This document shows positions 52,230 through 64,000 of a stretch of 64,000 nucleotides of DNA, piece by piece. Each line of letters opens with the position of its first letter. The stretch's first letter is position 1. The notes under the pieces were generated by a model. That model was given only the letters and a program-made list of their open reading frames with translations, made no database searches and had not been told where the DNA came from. The translations under genes and the position numbers were made by a program. Origin of the DNA: Amphiduros pacificus (taxonomy: Eukaryota > Annelida > Polychaeta > Phyllodocida > Hesionidae); NCBI GenBank assembly GCA_949316495.1, contig OX439000.1:13708834-13772833 (forward strand), given 5' to 3'.

Positions 52230-53716
52230 CTTGGTTTTAGCTATCACAAATACATTTCAAATTTGTTAATCATCAAAGGTTGTCCCTAACTTCTTTGTTA
52301 TACCTCCAGAGTCAGGTATAACATTTTATGAGAAAGGCATGTCATTATGGGGCGAAATAATCACATTGTTGGAGCTAAAGTTTTTGTAATTTCACACCGT
52401 TATAACTTTAGAATCAGTGCAGCATATTGTAATATGCGCCACCATATTGAATATTAACATATCAAGAAAATGGAAAATATTCCTGAAGAATTGACTTGAA
52501 ATAAAAACCTGGAATAAAGTTTTCAAAGGAGACTTCAACAGGGCGCTCAAACAGACGGTGACATGTCATGATATAAGTGGCTTTTGATACGAGCTGATCC
52601 CATTGATCTCAGTGATCAGTGAGGCCATCAACTAATTAGCAAGGACCACTAATGAAGTATCCCTGCCGCCTTGCATAGCATTGCATGCTGGGATGTCAGT
52701 TAAGTTCACAGACCAAATCGTCTGTGTCACTCGCATGTCTTGTAGCATGCATTCCGTGGACATCTATAAAGTTATGTGCAGATAAAAGACGAAGTATCTG
52801 AACATTTTGCGGACACCAGGGTGAAAAGAATAAACATCTATATGTTTACATCTAAACCTCTCTCTTGTATTCTTTAATAAATGTGTAAATTAAAAAAGGG
52901 AAAGGTAATAAATTTCGATCAACACAACGTCAATGGTTTATTTAAGGAATTCTGACCTTAAATAAAACAAGGATTAACCAGAAATAGATTCATCCTTTGA
53001 AAAAAAAAACTACTTGTGGGTTGTCGTTAGTGGTAACATCAAAGATTGTAAAAGGCTGTAAGGCAAGAGCCGTCATGGAAGTCGTGCCTAAAGTTGAACG
53101 CTGTATCAATGGCCCTCACCTTCCCATTCTTTGCAGACTCAATGAATACAAAACTAATCAGACATTGGTGTTTTCATTTTGAAGTGTTACCCAAAATATA
53201 TTAAACTGGTGCCAGTGTTTGGACTGAGACGTATAGTTTCTGTGGTATTGTGGGTTAGTGCGGTGTGACCAGATTGACCTAGATAAAGTTAAGGATGCTG
53301 CCAGTGTGTCATTAGGTGGGGATATGAGAGGGTGGCGTGTAGGAGGCAATGGACGGGACCATATGTCCTCACCAGCATCAGAATATATACACCTCCCGAA
53401 TATAATACACCTGCCGCCCACTCTGCCACAAATCTTATCTGATATTATAGTGATAACAAAGACAAGTGTATATCAATATTTGTTTTAAGTCATTTACTGG
53501 ACAGTGCAGATATCTATGTATCATACCAGAGTTATATATCTAGCTCAGTTTGTTGAGTCAGCATTTCTTGATAGTGTAGTAATTGAGAGAAATTGTTAAT
53601 TAGATTCCCCATTTTGTCTCAATTTTATTCAGTCTCAGAGGACACAGGCAAACCATTTGGTATGCATGCATACATCTGTTGATAAATCTTACTTTAAAAT
53701 ATTTTCTTCTTTTCAG
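52230..53716. other. AT-rich stretch without a supported gene
   Basis: No coding signal is seen except a few short frames. The stretch 52600-52760 and the area around 53250-53420 are less AT-rich, with unknown meaning. Confidence 0.4.
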
Positions 53717-53770
53717 GGAGCGAAGTCTTGAGGCAGAAAGCTATAAGAATATCTAGGGTATCGCTGACAG
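53717..53770 (+). other. candidate 54-base internal exon
   Basis: A strong acceptor (TTTTCTTCTTTTCAG, ending at 53716) and a donor GACAG|GTACAG at 53770/53771 bound it. One frame is open (SEVLRQKAIRISRVSLT), ending in phase 1. That phase fits the next candidate exon at 54245. Function unknown. Confidence 0.35.
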
Positions 53771-54244
53771 GTACAGGAATCACATTCCGGTTTTGCCTAC
53801 ATCTGCATGACAACTGAGACATTTGATTCTCAAATGTAATTAACCAATAAAGGGCATCAACTGTAGCTCAGCCTTCAGCTTCTCTTAGTGTCCCTTTATT
53901 TCATCAAAATGTCTATTTTTTTCAAAAAGGATTACAATAATTCTCAATTATTTAAATAAGAATAAATTTGATCAATTCATATCCTGCATCTTTGGCTTGA
54001 TCTAGTGTTCATTAAAAAATGAAAAAAAGATATGTTCTTGTCATTATTAGTGAAGGTTGCTGGGGTAAATTATGTAAAACATAGAAAACAGATTGCTTAA
54101 CAGTACACAGTCTTTGTTCTATTTTATGTCCATTTGATGTATGATCTCATTAATACAAAATAGCAGGCCCAATGTGAAATATACAAGATAGTGAAATAAA
54201 CCTGACAGACATGTACGTTTTTGTCACTTTTTATCTCATTGCAG

Positions 54245-54279
54245 AAACCTCACATCAGTCCTTGCCGTCAATGGTAAAG
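54245..54279 (+). other. candidate 35-base micro-exon
   Basis: It lies between a consensus acceptor (TTATCTCATTGCAG) and donor (GTAAAG|GTGAGTCC). Joined to 53717-53770 it keeps an open frame (…SLT-ETSHQSLPSMVK) and ends in phase 0. Alternatively the exon reads through: another frame stays open from 54246 to a TAA at 54401. Confidence 0.35.
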
Positions 54280-54494
54280 GTGAGTCCAGGATCAGGCCGC
54301 AAGCCATGACTATTCAAAAAGCATCATGCTGTGCACTGATTGGTGACAGACTAAACGACAGATTCTTTGAACTGATTGTTAAGCTTCTCGGTCAGCCATA
54401 AACTGTCCAAGACCCTAACTTCAAGATAGTGAGAAGATTGAGCGACTAGCATAACCACAGATATTATGCTGAATAGAAAGTATATTCCCTATCT

Positions 54495-54605
<111 letters not shown>

Positions 54606-54609
54606 CTCC

Positions 54610-57600
54610 ATTATTTATTACATAAGGACAATGGGCCGTAAAGATATTGTCTGATGGCATTACGTGTGTTTCCCTTAAGCCAACATACCTGACAAAAAGA
54701 GGAAAGTCTCAGGTAAGGGTACCGTAGTTAGAGATTAAAAATATGAGCTGGCATCCTGCTGGGAACACTTGCTTACTGAGATTAGTACTCAGATTAGTGG
54801 GGTGTGTAGTCACTTTCACATGTCAAAAATAGTGGGCAAATCACTACACACATCTGAGCATTATTACTACACATGTTTCTTATTCAAATTGTGGTTTTAT
54901 TTGACAATTAAAATCATGATTGCAATATTTGAATTTATTTCAAATATAGAAATTCTAATTCTATATTGTTAGTAGTGGTTAAACAACTGTGAAACTAGAG
55001 AACTATTTTAGAGGTATCGACACCATTTCCAAGAGGTGATCTTTGCACATATGAGTACATGCATTGTTGGCTGATCTCACTGGACAACAGAGAAATGCAC
55101 ATACAGGTGACATGTGACCTGTTGATTTCCATCCTGTCAGTGACTGATATGGTCAAATATTGACAACGACACATTTTGAAGATCTTGAAAATTGTTTTGG
55201 AATATATAATATACCAATCTAATGAATGTATTTAAGAATGAGCATTGTTTGCAGGTATGTTTTAAGTGTTGATGAATTGTAACAACACCTTAGACAGGTA
55301 CAGTCCATGTTTATTTTTAAATGTGGATCCAGGCGAAATGTTGAGTGAGCAATCCTGCCATGAGAAAAGGTCAAAGCATATCATCAGACCTGTGAGACAT
55401 ATAATAATGCTGAAACATTGGGAACTATTGCATCGCACTGGATTCATTCAGAGATGCTCAAGGTTGGCCTCTTGATCAACTTACTCGAAGTTTAAAGTCT
55501 ATGATAAATTCTTGAAATTGGATCCATGTTATAATTCATTTTTTTCTAAACTGAAATAAAATTGGAATATGAAGATTTCATATTTGTTTTCTGCATATAA
55601 CTACTATTTTTTATATTTTCTATGTTGGCAAAAAACATATTCAATTCTATATGTTCTGACATGCATATTGCTCAAATATTGTCTATGTTTGCAAAATAAA
55701 ATAATAAAAATTACATTCTTCTGATATGCAAATTGCTCAATAAGAACTCCAATATAAAGATTTCATTTTTTGGGGGGTATCAAATCATTTCTATTATTTT
55801 ATATTCTTCTGCATTTGCAAAAGACAAATCAATTTATGTTTCCTGAATTCCATATCACTCAAACAGATATAAAGATTTCACCTTCAGCATGAAAATAATA
55901 CTTTTCCCAACCAGGATTCGAACCCTGGACCTTTAGCATAGAAGACAGACATCTTACCCACTGAGCCATGTTGATTAGTATGATTTAACCTTCTCACTGG
56001 TAAATCACACAAATAGTCAACATCTTTATCACTTGATCAAGTTATTTTTATAAAGGGATATTCCGTTATTTCACACAACAGCCTAAATTAAATTTATAGA
56101 GTAAAATTTTCCAAAAATATGTTTGTCTAAGATGATATCAATAGTAATGCAAATCGATAAAAAGAAACAGATATCTATAACTCATCTCTCATTTAAATCT
56201 AACCATTTTCTAGTTGATTCTCTGTAGGTAGGTATATAAGGTTAGCATGTAATAATTTATATTGAATATGAGGTGTGTCATATAATGTCCATACACATTT
56301 TATATATTTAACTCGAAAACATAAAACAGAGAATTGAAATTAGCCAAAGAAAATCAGTTACTGGAGTGGTGCACATTTTTCTGGAGAAGTCATATGGAAA
56401 GTAGTTCGGTAGGATGTTAATTTCATAGGGAGTTAATGTGTTAATATGTACTCAATGAGTTCACTCATAACAGAAATCAAGATGGCCGAATGTTGGTTGA
56501 GATAGTGCTTGATTATTCTTAAGGGGAGTACACGTCATGGTGAATTACATGCGATTCATATGATTCCAAAAGGCACATTTATATATCTATTTTTATATAT
56601 CTTTTATATTATCGTCGATTCTTTTCTCAAAAGGATAATAATGACGTTTATTTTTGCAAGACAAATCTGTTTATAGTGATTTCTCTTTTTTCATAAACCA
56701 GCATGTTCATCCCAGGTGAATTTGGCGATGAAATTTTGATATATAATATAGGAACATCATAGCCTACCTATAGCGGAAAGTTGGTTTATAGCGGAATTTG
56801 CTCAGGGAAGAAGCGATGATGAAATCTGCTAATTGCCGGCTTGTATCGACCTATGATGCTAGAAGCGGTTTGCAGGTATGTTTCTCTTTCAGTGGGAGCA
56901 TCTGGCCCCGTGCCAGTCAGGACCGGACTCCAGGTTGTTGTCTCCCTCGCTATGTTTAGTATCAGATGATATAAAAGTATCAGCTTTGCGACAAAACTCC
57001 AGTTTGGCAGTGCTTCCATAAGGTCTTATTGGCAAAATAAACATATCACTTAAAACCTCCCTAGTCACGTGAGACCATCATAGCCAGGAGATTTGTTTTT
57101 TTTATCATTTAAGCAAGCAATATATTCATTTTAGGCCGCTTTGAAGAAATGTTGTTGTGAGTCATAGATTGTCATGATCTGCCGTACATTATATGCTTCT
57201 GGTTCAGGTACACATGTGGATACCATAAATGAGTTCTATCATCATCAAATTGCAGCTTGTAATCAAGTCACGCGAGATATGGACGATACTGGAGACATAT
57301 CTATCTAATAATGTTCTATGCGTGATTATAGTTGTATGTATGTAGGATAAGCTTTTCGTCTTCAATACAACCTCAAGCTCCCACTTCAACAAATTCCACC
57401 AATTTACTTACATCAACACATTGGGAGTAAATCTTTACAAAAATGGAACCTTGATTTTAAATCTTGATACGATATTTGATTAAAAAATAGTTCCCATTTG
57501 GGTAAACACGTAAAGTGTTGGGAACACATAAGGAGTTGGTCTGCATGATGGTAATGGCCTGCTTCTTATAACAAGCCGGCTGTTCTCTCAGATGGTGTCA

Positions 57601-58707
57601 TCCTGATGAAGGAAATAAGCTCATAAATACTGGACACAACAGGTAATGGTCAACTTTGAGTGAGTGATCTATTGGTCATTTAGAACAATGTGGTAGCCAG
57701 TGACGATTAAGTGGTAAACCGTACACTGCATAAGAACAGAAGCCAAACAGATGTACAACCGCGAATATCAACAGGAGATAATTTTACAATAGAATTCATC
57801 CATGTTTTGATACCTACATGTTACAGCTATGTGTAATATTGTGCACCATTCTGTGATTTCATATGCTAAATATCTTGCTACAAAATATATAGTTACTATG
57901 TTTGATTGCATATTTCAATTTCCCAATATAACAGATTAAGTTTTAGTTTTTCTGGGCTCATGACAATACACCTAAAGCATAGACTAAAATCTATTTTATA
58001 TTTTTTTAGAAGGCATTCTGCACCTGTTTAAATGTAATACTCAAGAGTGTGAAAAACAATTATTATTTATACCTTACACCTGTTGCCATGTATTGTGAGG
58101 GAGTGTTCAGTGTTAATTAAATTTTTAACAGTGACACGTCAAATGGGTACAGGTTAAAAGCCAAAAAGCGCATAGAAACATTATAACTTTCAATAAAGTA
58201 AAACACATGTTCCCTATGGAGCTATAGAACTCATTATAATCACCGTATTTGTTATATCATCTTGAGGGTATCAAGTACTTTTCTATCAGCTGTCAAGTAC
58301 TTTATTTATGTTCTACATTCTTGCATGTATTTTCACTTTTCTAGGTGCAAAGACATGTATCAGTCAGTAGTTATGTTATATTAGATCTCAATTATACCTC
58401 ACTAATATCTCTCTAATACAGGATGTAGAGCCAAATAAGAATGTAGAAAGGCATCATTAGATTCAATGTAATATGTTTTTATACAGAATTATATGTAAAA
58501 ATCAAAACCATATAATTCTGTGAACGATAAATTGGATGTCCTTTCTCAGCCTACTCAGCCGTGGCCAATCAGATGTATGAGTAGTTTTGGTGTGTAAAGG
58601 TGTGTTGGTCAGCAAATAGCAGTATGTGAGAATATTGAGCATGAAATCCCCTTTTCCTCTCAAACATTATTAGGAAGAAGCGAGTTATGTTGTTAACTGT
58701 ATTGCAG
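54610..58707. other. AT-rich stretch without a supported gene
   Basis: It holds a tRNA-like relic at 55908-55975 (listed separately) and several short random frames. A stretch at 56780-57020 is less AT-rich, with a 77-codon minus-strand frame that matches nothing I know. Confidence 0.45.
55908..55975 (-). pseudogene. tRNA-like relic (pseudo-tRNA or SINE head)
   Basis: On the minus strand there is a good A-box (TGGCTCAGTGGG) and B-box (GGTTCGAATCC), and the T-stem pairs (CCAGG/CCTGG). The acceptor and anticodon stems do not pair and only half of the D-stem does, so it cannot fold as a working tRNA. It differs from the SINE family in this window and may be another SINE head. Confidence 0.6.
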
Positions 58708-58914
58708 AATGAAATGGCTCGACAGTCAAAGAAAGGTTGGAGAATATATCTATTCCCTGAGAGGGAGGACAGACAGCATAAACCTGGCAGTCAGTCAGAG
58801 ACAAGACATTATCCCCGGTGTCCTCAAGTCTTCCAGTTTGTTACACTGGTAGAGACCACAACTCAATCCTGCCTTCAAACCCAGCCCACTGGCACATCAA
58901 TACTGTTCATTTGA
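58708..58914 (+). other. candidate coding exon, possibly terminal
   Basis: An acceptor-like ACTGTATTGCAG ends at 58707. Entering in phase 0, as the exon at 54245-54279 would leave it, the frame is open for 68 codons (NEMARQSKKGWRIYLFPERE…) to a TGA at 58912-58914. It is basic and polar, with no recognised domain. It could be the last exon of a poorly conserved protein or of a non-coding transcript. Confidence 0.3.
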
Positions 58915-59883
58915 TCCACCGCGTCGTTAAAGATCATTCAAATCTTACCAACTATCTTATTATAGGAGCTTACTTCCAGCTAGTTTCACGCATGGCAGCA
59001 TCCCCCATCTCCTATTTGGGTACGTGCAGCTGAGAGGGTCATTAATTAAGTTTGAAGGGGTTGATCTAAAGGTAGGGAGGAAGTGGTAAATCTATCAATG
59101 TCACTAAACCAGCTCTTGACGTTTGTGGGGGGGAATCAAGCCACACTTGGATCATTTTCTCAAGTGATATCTACCCAATCACCTCAGTCTGATGCAGTCT
59201 CAAGCCAAAACCAAAGGCTTCAAAGATCCCCCCCATCGACATAACGAGCTTGGCCTCTGTATGCTTCACGTTGTACAGAATTTTAAAAAAAAACATCATT
59301 GTTTTGTGTCAATTCCAGCGCATAAGGAACCTGAAATTCCATAATGTCTCACTGGCGAAATAAACATATGACTTAAAACGATCAGAAATTGCCAACAATC
59401 TTGGATGGTGTAGAAAAGGTTTGACCAATGTTATGAAAATTCAGCCATGAGTCACACAAATAAATGGATAAAAATAAAAATCTCAACCTGTGGCAAAATG
59501 AGTTTCGTCTGAACCATCAATTCTATGTAAAACTAACCATCTTCACAGCCTTTCAAAAACATTCTAATCAGGATACATTGAATAAGCGAACACCAGCAAA
59601 TGTTGTGATACACATAGGCAATCAATTGATAAACTGAAACGCAATTCTATCGTCGTCCGCAGCTTCTTTGTCATCGGCTGTAATCCTTTTGCGAAAACAA
59701 TGTAATAGTGTTCCACAGAATGGCCGGTTATAGAACCCAAGGTGCCTTCTGGGATGAAACAATACCTTATAATGCTTCACAAATCTTTTGACTAACTGCA
59801 CAATAGGTGGTACAACTTATGTAAACTTTCCAGGGCATAATCTACAGCGTGTTCCATTATAAGACAACACGTAACACGTAATG
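58915..59883. other. intergenic stretch without a supported gene
   Basis: Moderately AT-rich sequence. No gene, RNA or repeat is recognised. Confidence 0.45.
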
Positions 59884-60168
59884 TTTTTGTTTGTTTGGGG
59901 TTTGACATCACTTTCAACATTATTTCAGTCATTTCATGATGAGACCTACTTATAGCAGATATAGTGCTGCCTCACTGAATTGTCATGTTGCAGGTCCTTG
60001 ACATGACAACCCACCCGGTCACAGATTTACATGGACAACGGGTTAACCCTTTTGGCACGGGCCTAAGCTCATATGGGAAATTGTATGACGAGTTCAATCT
60101 CGGCACGGCCGGGGTTCGAACCCACGACCTTTGGATCACCACAGAGGAACTAGTGCTAATAAGCTGGT
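59884..60168 (-). mobile_element. tRNA-derived SINE, truncated in the head
   Basis: The tail and body match the copy at 28879 closely, and the B-box is perfect (GGGTTCGAACCC near 60112). The sequence stops at AATAAGCTGG, so the 5' quarter of the tRNA head, including the A-box, is missing. That is typical of incomplete reverse transcription. The 71-codon frame inside is not a gene. Confidence 0.9.
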
Positions 60169-60175
60169 TTTTTGC

Positions 60176-60261
60176 CCTTAGTTTAATTTTAGTTCAATGA
60201 CATCACACTGAGCTCAAACCTTAGTTTAATTTTAGTTCAATGACATCACACTGAGCTCAAA
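60176..60261. repeat. 43-bp exact tandem duplication
   Basis: Positions 60176-60218 are repeated at 60219-60261 (CCTTAGTTTAATTTTAGTTC…). It begins a few bases after the broken end of the SINE. Confidence 0.9.
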
Positions 60262-62755
60262 CCTGATCTTATCATTTGCATATTTTACATACTTATTTTT
60301 GTGCATTTATCACAAAATTACAGTTTATGTTATTATCTAGGCCACAGATGATTAATAAAGGTGCAAATGTGCATGCATTCATACATTTTACAGAGTGGAT
60401 GATTTACCACACTTTTAGATATAACAGGCACATTCATTATACATAACATTTTTGTCATGTTTAATATCCTCATATTTTAATGAAAATATAACACACATCT
60501 ACAATTAAATGGTTATATGACACCTTCGCCTTTATGTTCAGCTGGGAATGGGATTGTTTTTGTTCAAACTTAATATTAATTGTGTATGTTTAACAACTTG
60601 TATTAAAATATTGAACCTGAATCAGATATTAACACAAATATGAAAATGATAAAAGATAAAACAAGAAATATCACAAAGTATGCAGCGGGACAAATCAAAC
60701 AGAATATTAATATTTGTCAAATCTATATCAAACGGCCAATTTGGCGAATAAAAGAGTTTATTGACCTGGACAGTCAAACTACTACTTTTCTTCAGGAAGT
60801 CTCCTGAACCGAAAATCTTGATATTTTGTTAACATTTAATGAGACTTGTTATCTCAGAAATAATTCGTTCTAATACTGGTTGATTGCTGAGTCAGATAAA
60901 ACCGAAAACAATATAAGACAAGAATAAATATGTTAAAAGCAAATACCATATAAATGTGTTGGGATTAATTAATTTCTGGCTCCAAGAGGTGGACATGCCT
61001 CACGAATATAGTCACTCAAAGTTTACCATGAGTCATATGCACAACTCTTTGAGTAGGCCATAAGTAGGCCAAGTATATTGGTAACTTTTTAAGTAAAGGT
61101 ATTCAGACTTTTGTCATATACAACCCTTATGATCGATCATCTGAAAGAGTTTCTTTGCACCCATGAAACAGATAAAAAAACTTTTGAACGTTCATATATG
61201 TCTGCTTAGTTTCAGCTGAGAGCAATATAATTATTATTGATTACTCTCAGGCCTCAGACATAACAAATGTAAACAGGACCACGCATGCCACCTAGCAGCA
61301 CCTGGCAGCACCTGGCAGAGTCGCGCAGACTTACAAACCCTGGGGATACTTATCACCATTGTCATGACACCTGAGTTATAATTAGCTTTGGGGAATGCCT
61401 TAATTCATGATATTTGGCATAACCCCATAAAATGGTTGTGTTCATAAAGTGTAGATCCTTAATATAGAGTCAAATAGAGTACGGGAGCAGCTGGGGTATC
61501 CATATACATGTCTGCAATCTGAAGGACCCTGTAATTCTTTTTCATGGCATCATTTTCACGTGAATGAAGGTAAACACACATGGTGCATGAAATGAAAGCC
61601 AACTGGTAACTATTTGTTATTGATTGCTTTTCATGGAGAGTATTATATTAGCGGCACAGGCGAGAACGATGATGCATTAGTAGAGTAGAAATAAATTAAA
61701 CAAAACCAGGTTAGCAGCGTATTTGTAAATTTTTCATTGTTAGCTGACAAAGAAAAACTGGTGATATATCATGTGAACTTCGATAATAATATTTCAACAA
61801 GTTATTGTTGGGTTCTTTTTATTTAAAAAAAAGTAACAATGATCACTAATAAAGAAAAACAGATTCGTTGACCAACATATACAAGAAGCGCCATGAGTAT
61901 TAGGAATATCTTATATAAATATATTATAACAATATATGCATCATAACGAAGTTTAATTTCATGTTTTACATTGCAAATAACTGAACAATGGAGTTACATA
62001 GCATTACATTGGTGGTAAAATTGGAGGATATAAATCATAAATAGGAAGACTTGATGGAGAGAGGCAGTTATTCTTACAGTATATATATCATTGCATTTAT
62101 GTCATTTACTTAAAGTAAAAAGTAAAGTAAAGCTGACATTTATATACCGCTGATTCCAGACAATGTCTGCTCATAGCGGTTGATAGTAACAGATTTACTT
62201 CCTGTTAGGTTCTTGCCTTTGATGCCTCTCTTCTATGAATAAAAAATGTAATTCTCTGATCTGATAAGGAGGGTAGTTGTCTTCATCAGAGTGGCCCTGA
62301 TAGGCTGAAGGAGCTGTTGTACCAGGCATGTATGGCATGGCTCTACAGTGATAATATCGGCGGCCCATAAATCTCAGCCCATGCCTTCTATGCACAGATA
62401 ACACAAAATTAGATTAGAATTCCAATCGACGTTGCCATATTGAAGCAACATTTAATCAATTTATTTCTGGGCGTTAATGATTTCCATAATGAACTTACAA
62501 GAAACTTTATTATCACCAAACCCGAACCAGGACCCCTGTCTTTGTAATAAAATTACATCACGGTGTAACAACTTATGTGATTTAAGTGGGCTAAATTGAG
62601 ATACTTTAACAATATTAAAGGCTTAACGAGCTGCTTTGTGGATGTGACTCTGGTGTGAAAGTGGAATAGTGCACACAAATCAATTGAATTCTGTAAATCA
62701 ATAGATAATCCGTTTCGAACTTCGCTTGGCTACCTGTAGAATATATATATATTAT
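60262..62755. other. AT-rich stretch without a supported gene
   Basis: No gene is seen. A part at about 62105-62410 has the look of a dispersed repeat: TTTATATACCGC … CATAGCGGTTGA with a short inverted pair, then a less AT-rich segment. I cannot assign it. Confidence 0.4.
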
Positions 62756-62890
62756 TCCTATGTTTAATACCATTTCAATGATTTTTCAACAAGAATATAA
62801 TCCTATGTTTGATATGATTTCAATGTTTTTTGACCAGAATATAAATCTTATGTTTGATACAATTTCAATGATTTTCCATACTAGAATGTA
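62756..62890. repeat. diverged ~54-bp tandem repeat, about 2.5 copies
   Basis: Units share TATGTTTGATAYGATTTCAA followed by TG(A/T)TTTTTC and A(A/G)AATATAA. It runs directly into a longer duplication at 62878. Confidence 0.8.
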
Positions 62891-63097
62891 CATATTTGCA
62901 CCCAAACAGGTGCTATTTTATCAGAAGAAAAATCATATAGTGAAGATAGTAGCTTTGTATATAAAATGTACAGTGAATGACTTGGCAATCCATACTAGAA
63001 TGTATATATGAATAGATGCTATTTCATCAAAAGAAATAACATACGGTGAAGATAGTCGTTTTGTATATAATAATTTACGGTGAATGCCTTGGCAATC
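62878..63097. repeat. diverged ~110-bp direct duplication
   Basis: Both halves begin CATACTAGAATGTA and then share GATGCTATTT/GGTGCTATTTTATCA, GTGAAGATAGT, TTTGTATATAA and a final CTTGGCAATC (62878-62990 and about 62991-63097). Substitutions and small indels show that it is not recent. Confidence 0.8.
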
Positions 63098-64000
63098 TGA
63101 GTCGTCATTATAGGAAATTTTTGATATATAATCTGAAAATATAATCAATTTCAACAAAGGGGAAATAGAAGAAAAGGAGACAAAAATAACCAACATCGGT
63201 TCATGGAATTATTACTATATTTAGATCATTCTCTTTTGAAGACACTTTGAATAGCTATAGTTTGAGGTGGGGTCACTAATTAAGTGTATTTGCAGTGAGT
63301 GTAGCCTAGTTATAGCAGGTGCTGAGACTAGACACTCATCGTGTGGGAGGGGTACAATGGGGAGGGCCATCCCATTATCCACTGCGCCAAACCTCCATAA
63401 AAGTAAGCAATCACAACATTTTACAGGGTTAATTACATGACATCATAATACAGTATTTCCATGTAGTGTTGAGCACCAAATCGTCTTACATATGTATTAT
63501 TCTTCACACTTGAATAAATATGATATCTTGGGTCATGAGAGAGTGAGATCTCCATCATTCTATTTATCATACTTATCAGATAATTTGATTGTAATGACGT
63601 TCTTACAGATGACATAGCTCTTTATCCTTCTCTTCATAACCTGAAACGATTTCCCTCCTTTGCCTTCCGACCATATTTATGAGAAACGTTTTTTTAAGAG
63701 AAATGATGCAATAACAATGATTTGTATCCAAATACAAATATTTCAATTACATTTGGTGAATTTCCATTCCATTTTAATGATCCAGACAGCTTTATTTGAT
63801 TTTAAACAAGTTTTTAACCCATAGAAGACCTCTAAATAACAATATCCGGGCAACATGGGATTTAATGGAAAGCAGAGATATTGTTTTATCTTTCAATAAA
63901 GCATGTTAGGGTTTTTTTTCAATAACTTGACCTCTTTCGTTGATTGCTTATATGCCAGGCCAATTTACCATTTTTCTGAGTTATTATTAATCATCATTAA
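63098..64000. other. AT-rich stretch without a supported gene
   Basis: No gene is seen. A single A-box-like stretch on the minus strand (TTTGGCGCAGTGGATAA near 63390) lacks a B-box. Confidence 0.4.

Noticed and set aside
56265-56300. mariner-like terminus (GAGGTGTGTCATATAATGTC)
   Set aside because: Only one possible end is visible; no matching inverted end or transposase sequence nearby.
63355-63400. tRNA-like A-box on the minus strand
   Set aside because: No B-box at the expected distance and no cloverleaf pairing; at most a SINE-head scrap.

Overview
The window reads as nuclear DNA of an animal, most likely a mollusc and perhaps a gastropod. It is AT-rich and gene-poor, with spliceosomal intron signals, tRNA-derived SINEs, a decayed LINE and many tandem arrays. 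The mollusc placement is an inference from the repeat style and the SLC46-type gene; no single sequence fixes the species. About 11.5 kb, close to a fifth of the window, is minisatellite or satellite DNA.

Host genes. The one secure protein gene is an SLC46/proton-coupled-folate-transporter-like MFS carrier, with its whole coding region in one exon at 16619-18190 (+). A TATA box at 14984, a splice donor at 15347/15348 and an acceptor at 16391/16392 outline a promoter, a non-coding first exon and a 1.04-kb intron in the 5' UTR. A weaker multi-exon candidate lies on the plus strand at about 45.9-58.9 kb. Three of its pieces (53717-53770, 54245-54279, 58708-58914) join in phase across good splice sites, but no family is recognised.

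Mobile elements. The most interesting block is 29.5-33.5 kb. A decayed LINE reverse-transcriptase region (+) is split by a 2.84-kb element with 28-bp terminal inverted repeats (30446-33281) and a TGA target duplication. The inner element encodes an intact 229-residue very basic protein on the minus strand. It also carries six copies of an 18-bp motif, GGGGGTACGGACACTACA, and no visible transposase. Five copies of one tRNA-derived SINE family lie at 9.4, 28.9, 46.7, 49.6 and 59.9 kb; two keep perfect target duplications.

Tandem repeats by position: a 60-bp array (5.18-6.11 kb); 25-bp and 41-bp arrays (12.34-13.30 kb); a 4.8-kb satellite (21.26-26.05 kb) in which a ~33-bp monomer is organised first as dimers and then as trimers; a 41-bp array (27.55-28.57 kb); a 65-bp array of about 59 copies (33.53-37.37 kb); and three AT/CATA microsatellites. 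Several arrays produce long open frames that are by-products of period length and low stop content, not genes.

The remaining sequence (about 1-5.1, 6.1-9.2, 18.5-21.2, 37.4-42.3, 46-53 and 54.6-64 kb) is AT-rich DNA with no gene I can support, apart from a few CpG-richer or homeodomain-site-rich islets that may be regulatory.
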